In this document: positions 54,684-64,000 of the stretch, one piece after another
Layout: every line of letters starts with the position of its first letter
Numbering within the stretch: the stretch's first letter is position 1
From: Liopterus haemorrhoidalis
Taxonomy: Eukaryota; Arthropoda; Insecta; Coleoptera; Dytiscidae
Length of the DNA: 64,000 nt
Assembly (NCBI GenBank): GCA_963971575.1
Contig: OZ020617.1
Span: 41,326,606 to 41,390,605, forward strand
Reading direction: 5' to 3'
The notes under the pieces: generated by a model
Databases searched by the model: none
What the model was told of the DNA's origin: nothing
The model's input: only the letters and a program-made list of their open reading frames with translations
Translations under genes and position numbers: made by a program

Positions 54684-55285
54684 TACCCTTTTCACACTAG
54701 ATCTTTAAGATGAGTGAACTTAAAGTTCACCGATGTTTAAGATCGGTATGCTTTCACACTTGATATTTAAATCTCTGGTGCTGTCATCAGCTACAGTAAT
54801 TTTGTCCTTAAGTTACCGTCATGAAATTACCAGTTTTGAACTGTCTGCGCAGACGCACATTTTGAATTATTATAAACAATTAAGGATATTTCATTTCATT
54901 CTCCAATAAAGGCACTACAATAAAGAATATATTACACCTGTATTAACATGTAAGTCGATACATTTTATCTCAATTATTGTAGTTCTGCATTTTATTAAAC
55001 ACATTATTAAAATAAATAATTTTATTATAACAATAAGTATAAACTTCTTATAACATTGATATAATACAGTATTCTTGTTTATGATAATATAAAATGTTGA
55101 CAGCACAAATTCAAGGAGTATTTTTTTATAATAGAAATTAAGTTGGCAATGCGGGCGAAGAGTAAGACGCAGATCTCTGTCTTAAACATCGCTTGTGTTT
55201 AAACGAGGCCGTACGGTTTCACATTAGCGTTTAAAGATACATTCACTTTAACATCCGATCTTAAAGATCTAGTGTGAAAAGGGTA
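54684..55285. mobile_element. Harbinger-like MITE, TACCCTTTTCACACTAGATC ends
   Basis: Left and inverted right ends agree over TACCCTTTTCACACTAGATC and TTTAAGAT. TTA flanks both sides (54681-54683, 55286-55288), consistent with the TWA duplications of PIF/Harbinger. Inner lines with CTTTCACACTTG and TTTCACATTAGCG repeat the theme. 602 bp, no transposase. Confidence 0.75.
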
Positions 55286-55287
55286 TT

Positions 55288-55365
55288 ACATGTCGTAGCT
55301 TTGCGATAAGACGGTTCTCTACGGAGCCACGGGATGCGGATTCAAATCATCAATACTACTTTTGA
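55288..55365 (+). other. Weak tRNA-like module
   Basis: CGTAGCTTTGCGATAAGACG resembles an A-box region and GCGGATTCAAATC a B box. The following TTTTGATTTTCTGATTTTTT is like the run after the module at 31337. Low support. Confidence 0.3.
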
Positions 55366-55930
55366 TTTTCTGATTTTTTCCACGCTGGGGATATTTATAT
55401 AGTGCTGAAAGTTTAGAAAAAGAGAATATATCTGTCCTATAGCCGTGCTACCTAATCGATGCTGTTGGTAATAGGTCTGTTCGTAGAGTTATTTCCAACG
55501 GTTTATTATTGTCACACGCAAGCGCAAAGGTATAAGTTTTAGGTTAAGAGTTGTGGCATAGTTTTGACGTTTGAAGATTCGTAACTCCACTGTTCCTGCG
55601 ATTATGGCTTTTGACTCCGATGTTTTGCTAAGTTTTATGTAACAACGTTTCATTATCCAAAAGGACCTACTACAACTTTTCGTTAGCTTTGCACACTAGC
55701 CATTTTATTATTTCATCAAAGTCGTGTTGTCGACCACTGCGAATTCTTTGGAAGCTCGAAATACTCGTTGATCTTTAGAAATTTCAGTACTTTGAAGCCC
55801 AGACTTCAGATCCATAAATAACAATGGGTTACTAGCTAATCCGTCGCAAATTATCTGCAAAAGTGGTTTATAAATTTTATTGATCAATTAAATAAGCACA
55901 TAGTTAATTATCTAGTATACTAGCGTCGGT

Positions 55931-56027
55931 GAATGAACCCAGTTACGTCACACGACGTAACAAACAATTGCATTGTTCCAAACAATACAGTCGTTTGTTA
56001 CGTATTGTGACGTAACTGCGTTGATTC
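55931..56027. repeat. Short foldback / MITE
   Basis: CAGTTACGTCACACGACGTA and CAAAC in the left arm face GTTTGTTACGTATTGTGACG and TAACTGCG in the right arm; arms of about 35 bp with a few mismatches and a ~20-bp loop. Confidence 0.7.
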
Positions 56028-56029
56028 GT

Positions 56030-57450
56030 CATATCAGTCAATCTCAAGTCCTTATGCACCTACACTCTTTTCAAATATTTCTTTAAAATTCACATCTGTG
56101 AACCAGGAATAACATTTCTGATCAACAAAGTGGAATTTAGGCAGCTAGTCACTTATTAGTAATTTTTTAAATTAATGATAGAGTATGTTTATGGGACAAT
56201 ACTTAGCATAATATCTGAGTTAATGTTATGTCAGTTATAGCTGCCTTCTTATTGCCTAAACCTCCCACAACATCGTTTAATACGTAAAGGTGTTTTATAA
56301 TTACAGTAGAATTGTCAAATAATTGTATTCTTATTGTTCTATGTTTTATTTTATTGCTTTAGGTGTATATTTATAAAATTAAAGCAAAGAAATTTAATTG
56401 AACTAATTGGATTTAGAAATGTCGTGAACTCTGTCAGACAAATGTCTTTTAAACGATAATTTATGACTTTAGCAATTATGACTAAAATAGATTCCCTCTT
56501 ACTATTTTTTAACTCTACTTTTCTGAGAAACTTAGAATTGTTATTACTGTTACAAATACATTATTCATAACAAAAATTTCAAGTGTAGCTACCGTTAGAT
56601 TTTTATGTATTCATGTAATAATTTTATGTACTTTTATTTTAGAAATTTACATTTTTATAGATCTATATATCAAAATTTTGAAAGATTTATAATGGATTTA
56701 AAATTAATAGACCAGAAAATTGATAAAGTAGGCAACACGCGCGATCTTCTATCATTGCGGGTTGTATACTCTCAGTATTAGAAAAATGTTTATTGGGTTT
56801 TTTATTATTTACATTTTAATATATTGTTATAAACGCATTTGCAAATATTTTTGGTGGGTTTGCCTGCTATGGAGGACAATTCTAAAGCCCTGTTTATAAT
56901 AAATACATAACACAGCCATAGCATAAAAATCACAATGCACTCTCTGTCCTGTTTATTACAGATGTTCAGTATAGTGAAACCCTTTGCGAAATCTGTATGG
57001 ATATGAATATGCACTAAATTATTATAAACGACGCTTAACAATGGGATAAAAATGAGTTCCTAATGCATAGATTACGCATAAGGAAGCTTTGTTTCAGACT
57101 TTTGGCACCAGGCGCGCACCTAGTGGGAGTTAACGAGCTTGATTCCCCAAGCACTAAAAAAAAAAACACGTTTTTATGGTACACATTTGACTTGTAATTG
57201 ATAAAATAAAAGAAAACATTTTAGCTTCTTCGCCCCCAAAAAAATATTTTGCTTTTGAGCTCATAAGCATTGTTTTATTATTTTTATTATATTTGTGTGC
57301 TATTTACGTTGAGTATAATTTCATGTTAAGCTGTTTTTTTCCTTTTACCTGTATTATTTATGCTGCAAGATGGTGATATCATTGTACTTTTTGAGCTATT
57401 AATTTACATTTCTACGTTTTTTAAGGTTATATTTTAATGAAATTGTTTTA
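56030..57450. other. Intronic stretch before exon 3
   Basis: AT-rich, including an A-run near 57157. A 78-codon minus-strand frame at 56805-57041 has no recognisable motif. Confidence 0.45.
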
Positions 57451-57458
57451 TTTTACAG

Positions 57459-57548
57459 GCAAGCCGGCATATAAACGATCTTTTCGAAGATCTCCGGGAT
57501 GGCCACAACCTGATTTCACTGTTGGAGGTGCTAACTGGCGAACACCTC
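57459..57548 (+). CDS. shot: Spectraplakin exon, CH1 domain continuation
   Basis: After acceptor TTTTACAG (ending 57458), 30 codons read [20 protein letters not shown] and [10 protein letters not shown], ending at donor [28 protein letters not shown] is the hallmark second segment of CH1 in short stop, dystonin, MACF1 and plectin. It follows exon 2 (HLKK|ASRH) in phase 0 and also ends in phase 0. The next residues in the family (PREKG...) would start the following exon, which I do not find before 64000. No disabling change is seen, so the host gene appears intact here despite a 36.9-kb intron. Confidence 0.95.
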
Positions 57549-57729
57549 GTAAGTATTATTTTAAACTAGTTATATTCCATTAACTCTTTCGGCATTGCGG
57601 GAACATATATGTACCAGAGATATTTAATACGTTTTTTATTTCATACTTAATTCTTAGCCTCTCTACCTTTCTTCTTACTCCTGTTTCCGTTGCTCTTCCC
57701 TTCGCATCATTTCTTCTCGTAGCTCTCTA

Positions 57730-57832
57730 TTTAAAAAATCCATAAAGATCGATATCTTTCAAAAATAATAAACTCTTGAAAAATTTTACTAATGTTTCTC
57801 AATGCAGAGATCGTACCGAAAGATGGGTCGTG
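57730..57832 (+). repeat. Left arm of a wide inverted duplication
   Basis: About 103 bp (TTTAAAAAATCCATAAAGAT onward to GAAAGATGGGTCGTG) are inverted at 59732-59833 with about 95% identity. The inner part, TTTCTCAATGCAGAGATCG, resembles a hAT terminus. The 62-codon frame starting at 57792 overlaps the arm and is accidental. Confidence 0.8.
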
Positions 57833-58251
57833 TAAGTTTGCTGTCTTTCCTTGTTGCTTCGGTGATCTTATAACTTTCTTACTTGATCGGAAAATTTCGT
57901 CATTAATTTATTTTATTTATTTATACTTATCTGACCCCACTCTTATTATTCATTCTTCTCTTTTACTCCGCGAGATATGACCGATTTCGGTTGTCTTTAT
58001 CGACGGAGTTTTAGGGACACTACACTTGCTTAACAGTAAAGTATCATTCACAGCTCATGTTTTAATAGATAGTACGTAATTCATAGTGTTAATGTTAACG
58101 CATAACAATGTTAGTTCTACACAAATCCGTATAAGCATTCATAGCTCCAATTTAGTGGATAAGCGTAAGAAAATATTTAACGCATAATGTTAGAAGTTTG
58201 TATATCTCAAACTTCTGACATTAACATTAACATTAAAACACTGAGAACTGT

Positions 58252-58570
58252 CAAAATGAAGGAATATATTATACTTGAAATTCGAATAAGACTTGTGGAT
58301 GCAGCTTGTGACATAATTATTAGTAAAAATGTTGAAACTAATATTGAAAAATAGATGTGAAGTGAGAATTTTTACATATTTCAGGATTTCGCAGGTATAC
58401 AGTGATACATTTCAAAATAGACGAATATATTATACAGGAAATTCTAAAAAGACTTGTGGCTGCAGTTTATGATGTACTAATTAATAAATGTGTTGAATCT
58501 AATAAAAAATTGATGTGAATTTTCACATATTTTAGTGTTTTTCAGGTATCTAGTACCCAAGTTAAAGCAG
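58252..58570. repeat. Two-copy tandem duplication, 161-bp unit
   Basis: CAAAATGAAGGAATATATTA at 58252 and CAAAATAGACGAATATATTA at 58413 begin units sharing AGACTTGTGGMTGCAG, TTGAYGTGAA-like and TTTCACATATTT lines and ending in a GGTATMYAGT line. The end lines resemble the inverted pair at 31765-32410. Confidence 0.7.
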
Positions 58571-58599
58571 CTATATGTGTGAAACATTATTTTTTTTTG

Positions 58600-58830
58600 C
58601 GGTAATCAAGTCAAAATGAACAATATTTTGAAAATAATGTACCGTTTGTTATTCTATGTACTAAGAGCTTTTCCTTAAAATACTACATGCACTTTTAAAA
58701 TAAAATATGTATTTTTTCAACAATAAAAAAATTAATCTGACAAAAATTCCTTTTGAACTATTTTGGTTCCATCAATGTACATTATTGAAATTTTTTTCAG
58801 ATTTTTAGACCAACACTTCTGGGAAACAGA
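58600..58830 (-). repeat. Dispersed repeat fragment, inverted
   Basis: On the minus strand, TCTGAAAAAAATTTCAATAA and TGTACATTGATGGAACCAAA correspond to the CTGAAAAAATTCTAAGTAAT / TGAACCGGAATAGT part of the family at 30774. Confidence 0.5.
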
Positions 58831-59419
58831 GTGTAAACAAAAGTTAACTTTTTTTTGTGAACTCAAAGTTAAGTTAGAGTGAGTAGCTTCAGAAACATTA
58901 TAGTTATTTTATTTAATAATTAACTTAATAAATATTATTTTGGTTCTTTTTAGAAGTACATTAATAAAAAAAAAACAATACATATATTTAATAACAAGAT
59001 ATTTTTATTATAAATTGTTTAGTAATTTCTATTGCGTGTAGATGGCAGCTAGATCGATTTATCTATTAAAACATGAGCTATGAATGGTACCAAAGTGTTG
59101 TGACTAGCCACTAACATTATCCATTAACATTATGCACTATGAATTACGTACTATCTATTAAAACATGAGCTGAGAATGATACTTTATAATATGCTTATAT
59201 AATACATTAAAAATTATTACACTGCGACACTTAAGTCTCGGTAGTTTTTAGATTGGGAATTGTAAATCTCAACAGTATTTTTTAATCTAATTTTAATTAT
59301 TGAAACACATAATCTGATCGAAAAGGACAACTAGTGTTTTTTTGAACATTTGAAGTGAAGCAATTTTTTATTTATTTTTTTATACGACTTACTAAACGCT
59401 AATAAATGTGCTAAAACCC

Positions 59420-59465
59420 TTAAAAATTCTAAATAATGCACATTGATATGAACCGGAATAGTTCT
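59420..59465 (+). repeat. Dispersed repeat fragment, forward
   Basis: AAAAATTCTAAATAATGCAC and TTGATATGAACCGGAATAGT match the family line at about 31178-31220. Confidence 0.55.
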
Positions 59466-59472
59466 TATGAAT

Positions 59473-59574
59473 AGTGATCCGTGAGCCGGCTCATTTCAAT
59501 TTGGTGTCACTTTGGTCAGTGTACTGAGCCGGCTCAGTGAGCCGGTTCGCCGGTTCATTAACGACCCATCTCTA
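59473..59574. mobile_element. hAT TAGAGATGGG family, right-end fragment (copy 3)
   Basis: GTGAGCCGGCTCATTTCAAT, TGTACTGAGCCGGCTCAGTG and the terminus ACGACCCATCTCTA match the right ends of the copies ending at 45337 and 47941. The left end is lost. Confidence 0.8.
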
Positions 59575-59589
59575 GTCCAACCCTCAAAA

Positions 59590-59775
59590 TCCTTTCCCAA
59601 ATCAATTTGGGAAAGTAGAACGACCATTTTTACCGGCGAAGTAGACCTTCCGTAAAAATTATTTGACACCCCCTTTTATAGTATTCACTAGTAGTTACGC
59701 GACCCGCAAGGGTTTCACTTTAGAATTCGTCCACGACCCATCTTTCGGTACGATCTCTGCATTGAGAAACATTGT
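59590..59775 (-). mobile_element. hAT-like fragment with CAATGTTTCTCAATGCAG end
   Basis: Shares TTATTTGACACCC, GTATTCACTA, TTACGCGACCCGCAAGGGTT and TTTCACTTTAGAATTYGTCC with the element at 60385-61178. Part of it is included in the inverted duplication arm 59732-59833. Confidence 0.6.
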
Positions 59776-60384
59776 GAAATTTTTGAAGAGTTTATTATTT
59801 TTGAAAGATATCGATCTTTATGGATTTTTTAAAAATAATTGAATTTGACGCGATGACAATTACAAATGTGTGGAAATTCACACGTCTAATCAATTTTTCG
59901 TTTCATTACATCTTTTACTCAAATATGCCAATATTTTTTTATAAACTAAATTCTCACGAATGTCCTAATATACTTTCCAATTTTTTATTTAACAAATGTT
60001 AGAGTGCTATGTTGTAATATATAATTAAAAATCGCGAATTAAAGATAGAATCTGCGTGTTAATGATTAGGTACATATTTATTTAATCGGAGCAATCACTT
60101 CAACTAATAATCATTTGATTTTATATATATTTTTTTATTTGTGACTCATAATTATGTAAATTCAAAAATGAAGGATAACGGAGTGTTAAAAATTTTAATG
60201 TGTGATTGTTTCAATAAGACAATTATATAAAAAAAAAACTCTTAATTAATGTTTATAAAATTAATACTCATGCATATGAATCATAATTATATAATTGGTA
60301 GGATATTTACATTGAATGGAATAACGGGGGAGATATTTTTGAAAAACTGCACATATATTAATTTCTGTTGAGGTATAAATAGTA

Positions 60385-61178
60385 CAGCGTTTCTCAACAG
60401 TTTTGACATGCTACTAGTGTCTTTGCAGGGTTGTCAATAACGTTAAACGGGTTCGATCGGTCAAACATATAACGATGGTTCGCCAATGGTTTGGCCATTT
60501 TCTCTATCTACTCTGTAAATCGAATAAACTCAGAAAAGGTTCACACCTTGGAGTCCAAGCCAAAATTTTTGGGAAAGTAAAATGATCGATAAAATTAATA
60601 GCAAAGTAGAACTTTCGTAAACATTATTTGACACCCATGTTACAGTATTCACTAACTATTACGCGACCCGCAAGGGTTATATATAACACTAGCAGACCCC
60701 TTGCCAACAACGTTAGCAAACTTATATCGAATAAAAATCAATATAAGCATGAATCAATTATTAAAATTTGCATGATGCGTATATTAACAAAACAAAAACG
60801 TTTCTTGATTATACCTAGGAAATCCTAAAAAGCTGCTTAATGTGTCGTTTAAAAATTAGTATCGGGCCGGGTACTGCCCGCGGGCATAACATCAACTGAC
60901 ACAACATTCTTTCGTCAAGTCACCGTACTTACTGACTTGAGAGCTCTGGTAAGCCGTAAGCCAGTTGCTTTGTCGAGGTACGTCGTTCCCACCTCCCACC
61001 ACGCAGTTCGTGACCGATCGCATGCCGCAAGACTCGCTTGCACCCAGGAACTTAACGTTACGCTAAGAAAGAAATTTTGGCTTTTATATATATAATTAAA
61101 TTAAATTAAATTTTTGGTTTCACTTTAGAATTTGTCCACGACCCATCTTTGGGCACCATCTCTGGATTGAGAAACACT
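60385..61178. mobile_element. hAT-like element, CAGCGTTTCTCAAC ends
   Basis: The left CAGCGTTTCTCAAC and inverted right CAGTGTTTCTCAAT are hAT-style ends about 0.8 kb apart. The flanking octamers do not match. A GC-richer segment at 60850-61070 inside has no recognised function and may be a separate insertion. Confidence 0.5.
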
Positions 61179-61179
61179 G

Positions 61180-63590
61180 CATTTCTGTTTTCTTTCTTTG
61201 TTCTTCTGTCCTGTCCGACGGGTTCATATCTGTCAGATTGTCTTGGGTACCAATACTCACTAGTACTTCTGTCAATTGATACCCCCATCTTTTACAAGCA
61301 TTTTATTTTAGCGTGTTTATAATATATCTATGATACTAGATATATTGTAGTATATCTAGTATGTAGTATATAAGTAGTTGTTTCTTTTACAGCCGTCTAT
61401 CATCGGCTACACATCTGGTTCGTTTTTGGAACACATTATTTGTGTTCGTCATCATGACGTTTGTCTCTTATTTCCTTTTTGATATTCGGCTTTTAACCGT
61501 TCAGTGCTCGAATATCATTATTCATGTGACTTTTTATATCTCGGCAACCGTGAGCGCAAGATGACTGTGCCCGGTATCGTTTTGCACTCACGGTTGTTCA
61601 GTTAAACCGCGATATTGTCAAAAGTGTACACAAGAAAACAGTTTTTAAAATGTTAAGTTCAAACCACTCCGAAATGTTTTTAGTATATTTGCATAGATCT
61701 CGTCGAAAGCTTTACAATTTTACGTGCAGTCGTTTTGTGCTCACGGTTGCTAAAATAGAGTGAGTTAAATACAGCGGTACACCCAGATATATTGCATCAT
61801 TTCCGCCGTGCATGCGAAGCGAGGGGAATTGAATTCATTAACTCGGATGCTGTTTACGAATATGCTAACACAATTGCTTCGTGCGATACGTAGTTTTAGA
61901 GATATAACAATTTCAATTTGGATCTATTTTTGTCTCAGGCGGTCGACCGTAAGTCGTCTCGTACTATTCGCTAGTTAGTAGTAGAGTTAGATGTAGTACT
62001 ACATCAAATAAAAAATAAATGCCACGTAGCAAATTTGCTTGGCAAAATATCACTGATTTCATCTTGTAGTCAGTGAAATTTCATGACAGCTCTTTTTATA
62101 TTTAATAAATGGAATTACATTTTACTTGTAACAAATTTTGTAGGTTCACCTAAGCCTAAATAAAACAGCGTTTCAGTATACTATTTATTCACGTTTATTA
62201 TGCCGAAATTCAATTTTACCGATAAAGAAATCTAGTGGCTTTCTTGCTGATTTGTTATATTACTTTTGAATCTACTTTCTATAGTTTAAAAATAGACTAT
62301 ACTGCATTTGAATGGCACTTCATTTGTTTTGATAAAATGCATAGCACACTATAAGATTAATAAGCAAAAAATTAAAATTCACCAAATTTAATTTTCCCCT
62401 ATAATTTTTTTATTGAAAAACTAAAGATTTTAAACAAAACTTTCTTGTGGTAACTTGTTGAGTACTTTCCAGTAGCCGTAGTATTTTCGTTTCATCGAAA
62501 AAAATTTGCGCGGTGTATTTTGGTGCATCATATGAAGCAGTCGTACAGCAGGGGATGTGCTGCTATCTGTCTGTCACCCTAGGAGCTAGGAAGCACATTT
62601 GAAAAAAAGCGGACTTTCTCTTTTTATTAATTCAGTTACAGAACGCCATATTTATCATCTAATTCATTTACGCTAACACCTAGTAAACCGTCATTGATTA
62701 AACAATTGACGTTTGTCACTTTAGTAATACATGATTGAAGTGATTATGCATGCCTAATTAGCATCAGTTTGTCATTGTTCTGTCCTTGTCTCCTCGTGTT
62801 TCCGTTCTTCATTCATCCTTCACATAAAGATTCACAGTGCGTTGACTAGGCACGTGTGCAAATTTTGTCTACGTGCTGTCTCAATTTTGACATACACACG
62901 CTGTCGAAAATTTTGGATTACTCGTCATGATTTGGCTATTGTTTTAAAACAATTGAACATGTGATTGCAATTTTGCTATTTGTCATCTGACATTTTCAAC
63001 AGAACAGCTGTTAACTATACAAAAGAAAACCTTTTGAAAGCTCATTAATAGAAAATTTGTATTGAAGTTGCTATTACACATGCAAATCACGAAATTTTCT
63101 ATCATTTTAAATATAACCAACATTTAGAATTGATATTAGAGTGAAATTTCGTTTCTTGAAGATTAACTGACGGTTTGAATTTTGACATAACTTACATAAA
63201 TCCATCATCTTGTTCTGTTAAGGTATTTCCTGGTGTCTTGCGTATCAATACTTGCTATTACATTTTATTACAGGTGATCTTTATATCATTTGCAAGCATC
63301 TCTCACTGATCGACGGATTTTATATTTTCCTTTTCAGATGTTCAATTCTGTTTTATATCCTAATCACATAACTTATCATTTGATTTGTTTTTAAAAAGTA
63401 TTATGTCTTTCTACGTATATTTGTAATCGTTTCGTTTAATCGTAACTGTTATGCTATTTTTTTTTTACAGTTTGTTCTGCATAAATAATTATTTTTGCAC
63501 CTTCCTCGTTTCTAGAACTTAGGCCTGGTCTTTTCACCTTCAGGTGAACTTCTAGGTAACTATCTGACAGATAAGGTTATCTGGAACTTC
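61180..63590. other. Intronic stretch after exon 3 without recognisable gene
   Basis: I looked for the next CH1 exon (PREKG-like start after an acceptor). The acceptor-like TTTTACAG at 61386-61393 is followed by PSIIGYTSG, which does not match. No other feature is supported. Confidence 0.45.
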
Positions 63591-63796
63591 TGCTGAATAA
63601 ATAAACCACTAGTAGTCCGCGGGTCAGTTCTTGGTGGTCTGGCGCACACAAAATTTTACTAGTATTAATAACGGGCCTTTATGCAAAAATAATATTTGCT
63701 TGAAGTTGGTCGTCCGCGGTTAGTGTGGAATTCTGAAAGTGGTCCGCAACTGTCGAAGGTTTGAGAAACACTATACTAGACAGTCTAACCAGTGGT

Positions 63797-63988
63797 GACA
63801 TCGCCGCCATTAGGGGTCCCAATAAATATTGGAAATATTAGAAATTCAAATGGAAAAATAAGATAATCATTGCAGAAACAGTAAATTTATGTGAAATTAT
63901 TCCCAAAACAATATTCTTAATGCAAAGATTATCTCATTTTTCCATTTAAAACTAATATTTAGTTGGGACTCTTAATGGCGGCGATGTC
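63797..63988. repeat. Long foldback at the right edge (~75-bp arms)
   Basis: GACATCGCCGCCATTAGGGG and TCCCAATAAATATT lead the left arm; the right arm is its inverse (AATATTTAGTTGGGACTCTT, AATGGCGGCGATGTC). Homology continues through AAATGGAAAAATAAGATAAT to TTGCA, leaving a ~45-nt loop. CCAGTGGTG / CATTGGCCAG outside may extend it. Possibly a MITE. Confidence 0.75.
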
Positions 63989-64000
63989 CATTGGCCAGTA

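Larger units (their letters stand above)
58035..59195. repeat. Inner inverted pair within 57.7-59.8 kb
   Basis: TCATGTTTTAATAGATAGTA and CGTAATTCATAGTG (58057-58090) are the inverse of CACTATGAATTACGTACTAT and CTATTAAAACATGAGCT (59137-59172). A third fragment, TCTATTAAAACATGAGCTAT, is at about 59062-59081. Likely terminal parts of an unidentified element of about 1.1 kb. Confidence 0.6.

Noticed and set aside
61386..61420. TTTTACAG acceptor followed by an open PSIIGY frame after exon 3
   Set aside because: A Pro start is expected for the next CH1 exon, but the following residues do not match PREKG and there is no suitable donor in frame.

Overview
The window looks like intronic DNA of a large AT-rich arthropod gene, most likely from an insect. 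Reasoning: the only host coding sequence I can defend is three small plus-strand exons of a spectraplakin gene (insect short stop / vertebrate dystonin-MACF1 family), and everything recognisable between them is a dense set of transposable elements of kinds common in insects (mariner, hAT, PIF/Harbinger, pogo, Helitron, Penelope, non-LTR). I cannot name the species.

Host gene. Exon 1 (coding part 5272-5377) would encode a 35-residue leader with a hydrophobic segment and ends in phase 1. Exon 2 (20496-20557) and exon 3 (57459-57548) encode successive parts of the first calponin-homology (CH1) domain of the actin-binding module; their splice phases fit each other exactly. The introns are about 15.1 kb and 36.9 kb. 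The next CH1 exon is not in the 6.4 kb after exon 3, so the gene continues beyond the window.

Layout. 1-3.7 kb: a nearly intact Penelope-like retroelement with an 808-aa reverse transcriptase/GIY-YIG protein between two almost identical direct repeats, each with a hammerhead-ribozyme motif. 3.7-20.4 kb: a GCGGAT array, hAT MITEs, a transposase relic, a broken non-LTR element, a GTCT-rich dispersed repeat, a pogo relic, a 1.2-kb hAT element and a Helitron with a tandem array. 20.5-34 kb: LINE and mariner relics, Harbinger and hAT MITEs, a DUF4817-type element nested in a hAT MITE, a 110-bp tandem duplication and a tRNA-like module. 34-50.8 kb: the most nested part. A hAT element splits a SINE, a Harbinger element splits a mariner relic, a hAT element splits the RNase H end of a LINE, and two internally deleted mariners keep their TIRs. 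50.8-64 kb: a hAT MITE inside a mariner relic, a Harbinger-like MITE, exon 3, inverted and tandem duplications and a long foldback at the right edge.

There are no operons, RNA polymerase II promoters, CRISPR arrays or rRNA genes that I can support. The most useful results are the candidate membrane-anchored start of the spectraplakin, the ribozyme-bearing Penelope element, the recurrent internal deletion of mariners, and one short tandem motif shared by hAT elements with different termini.
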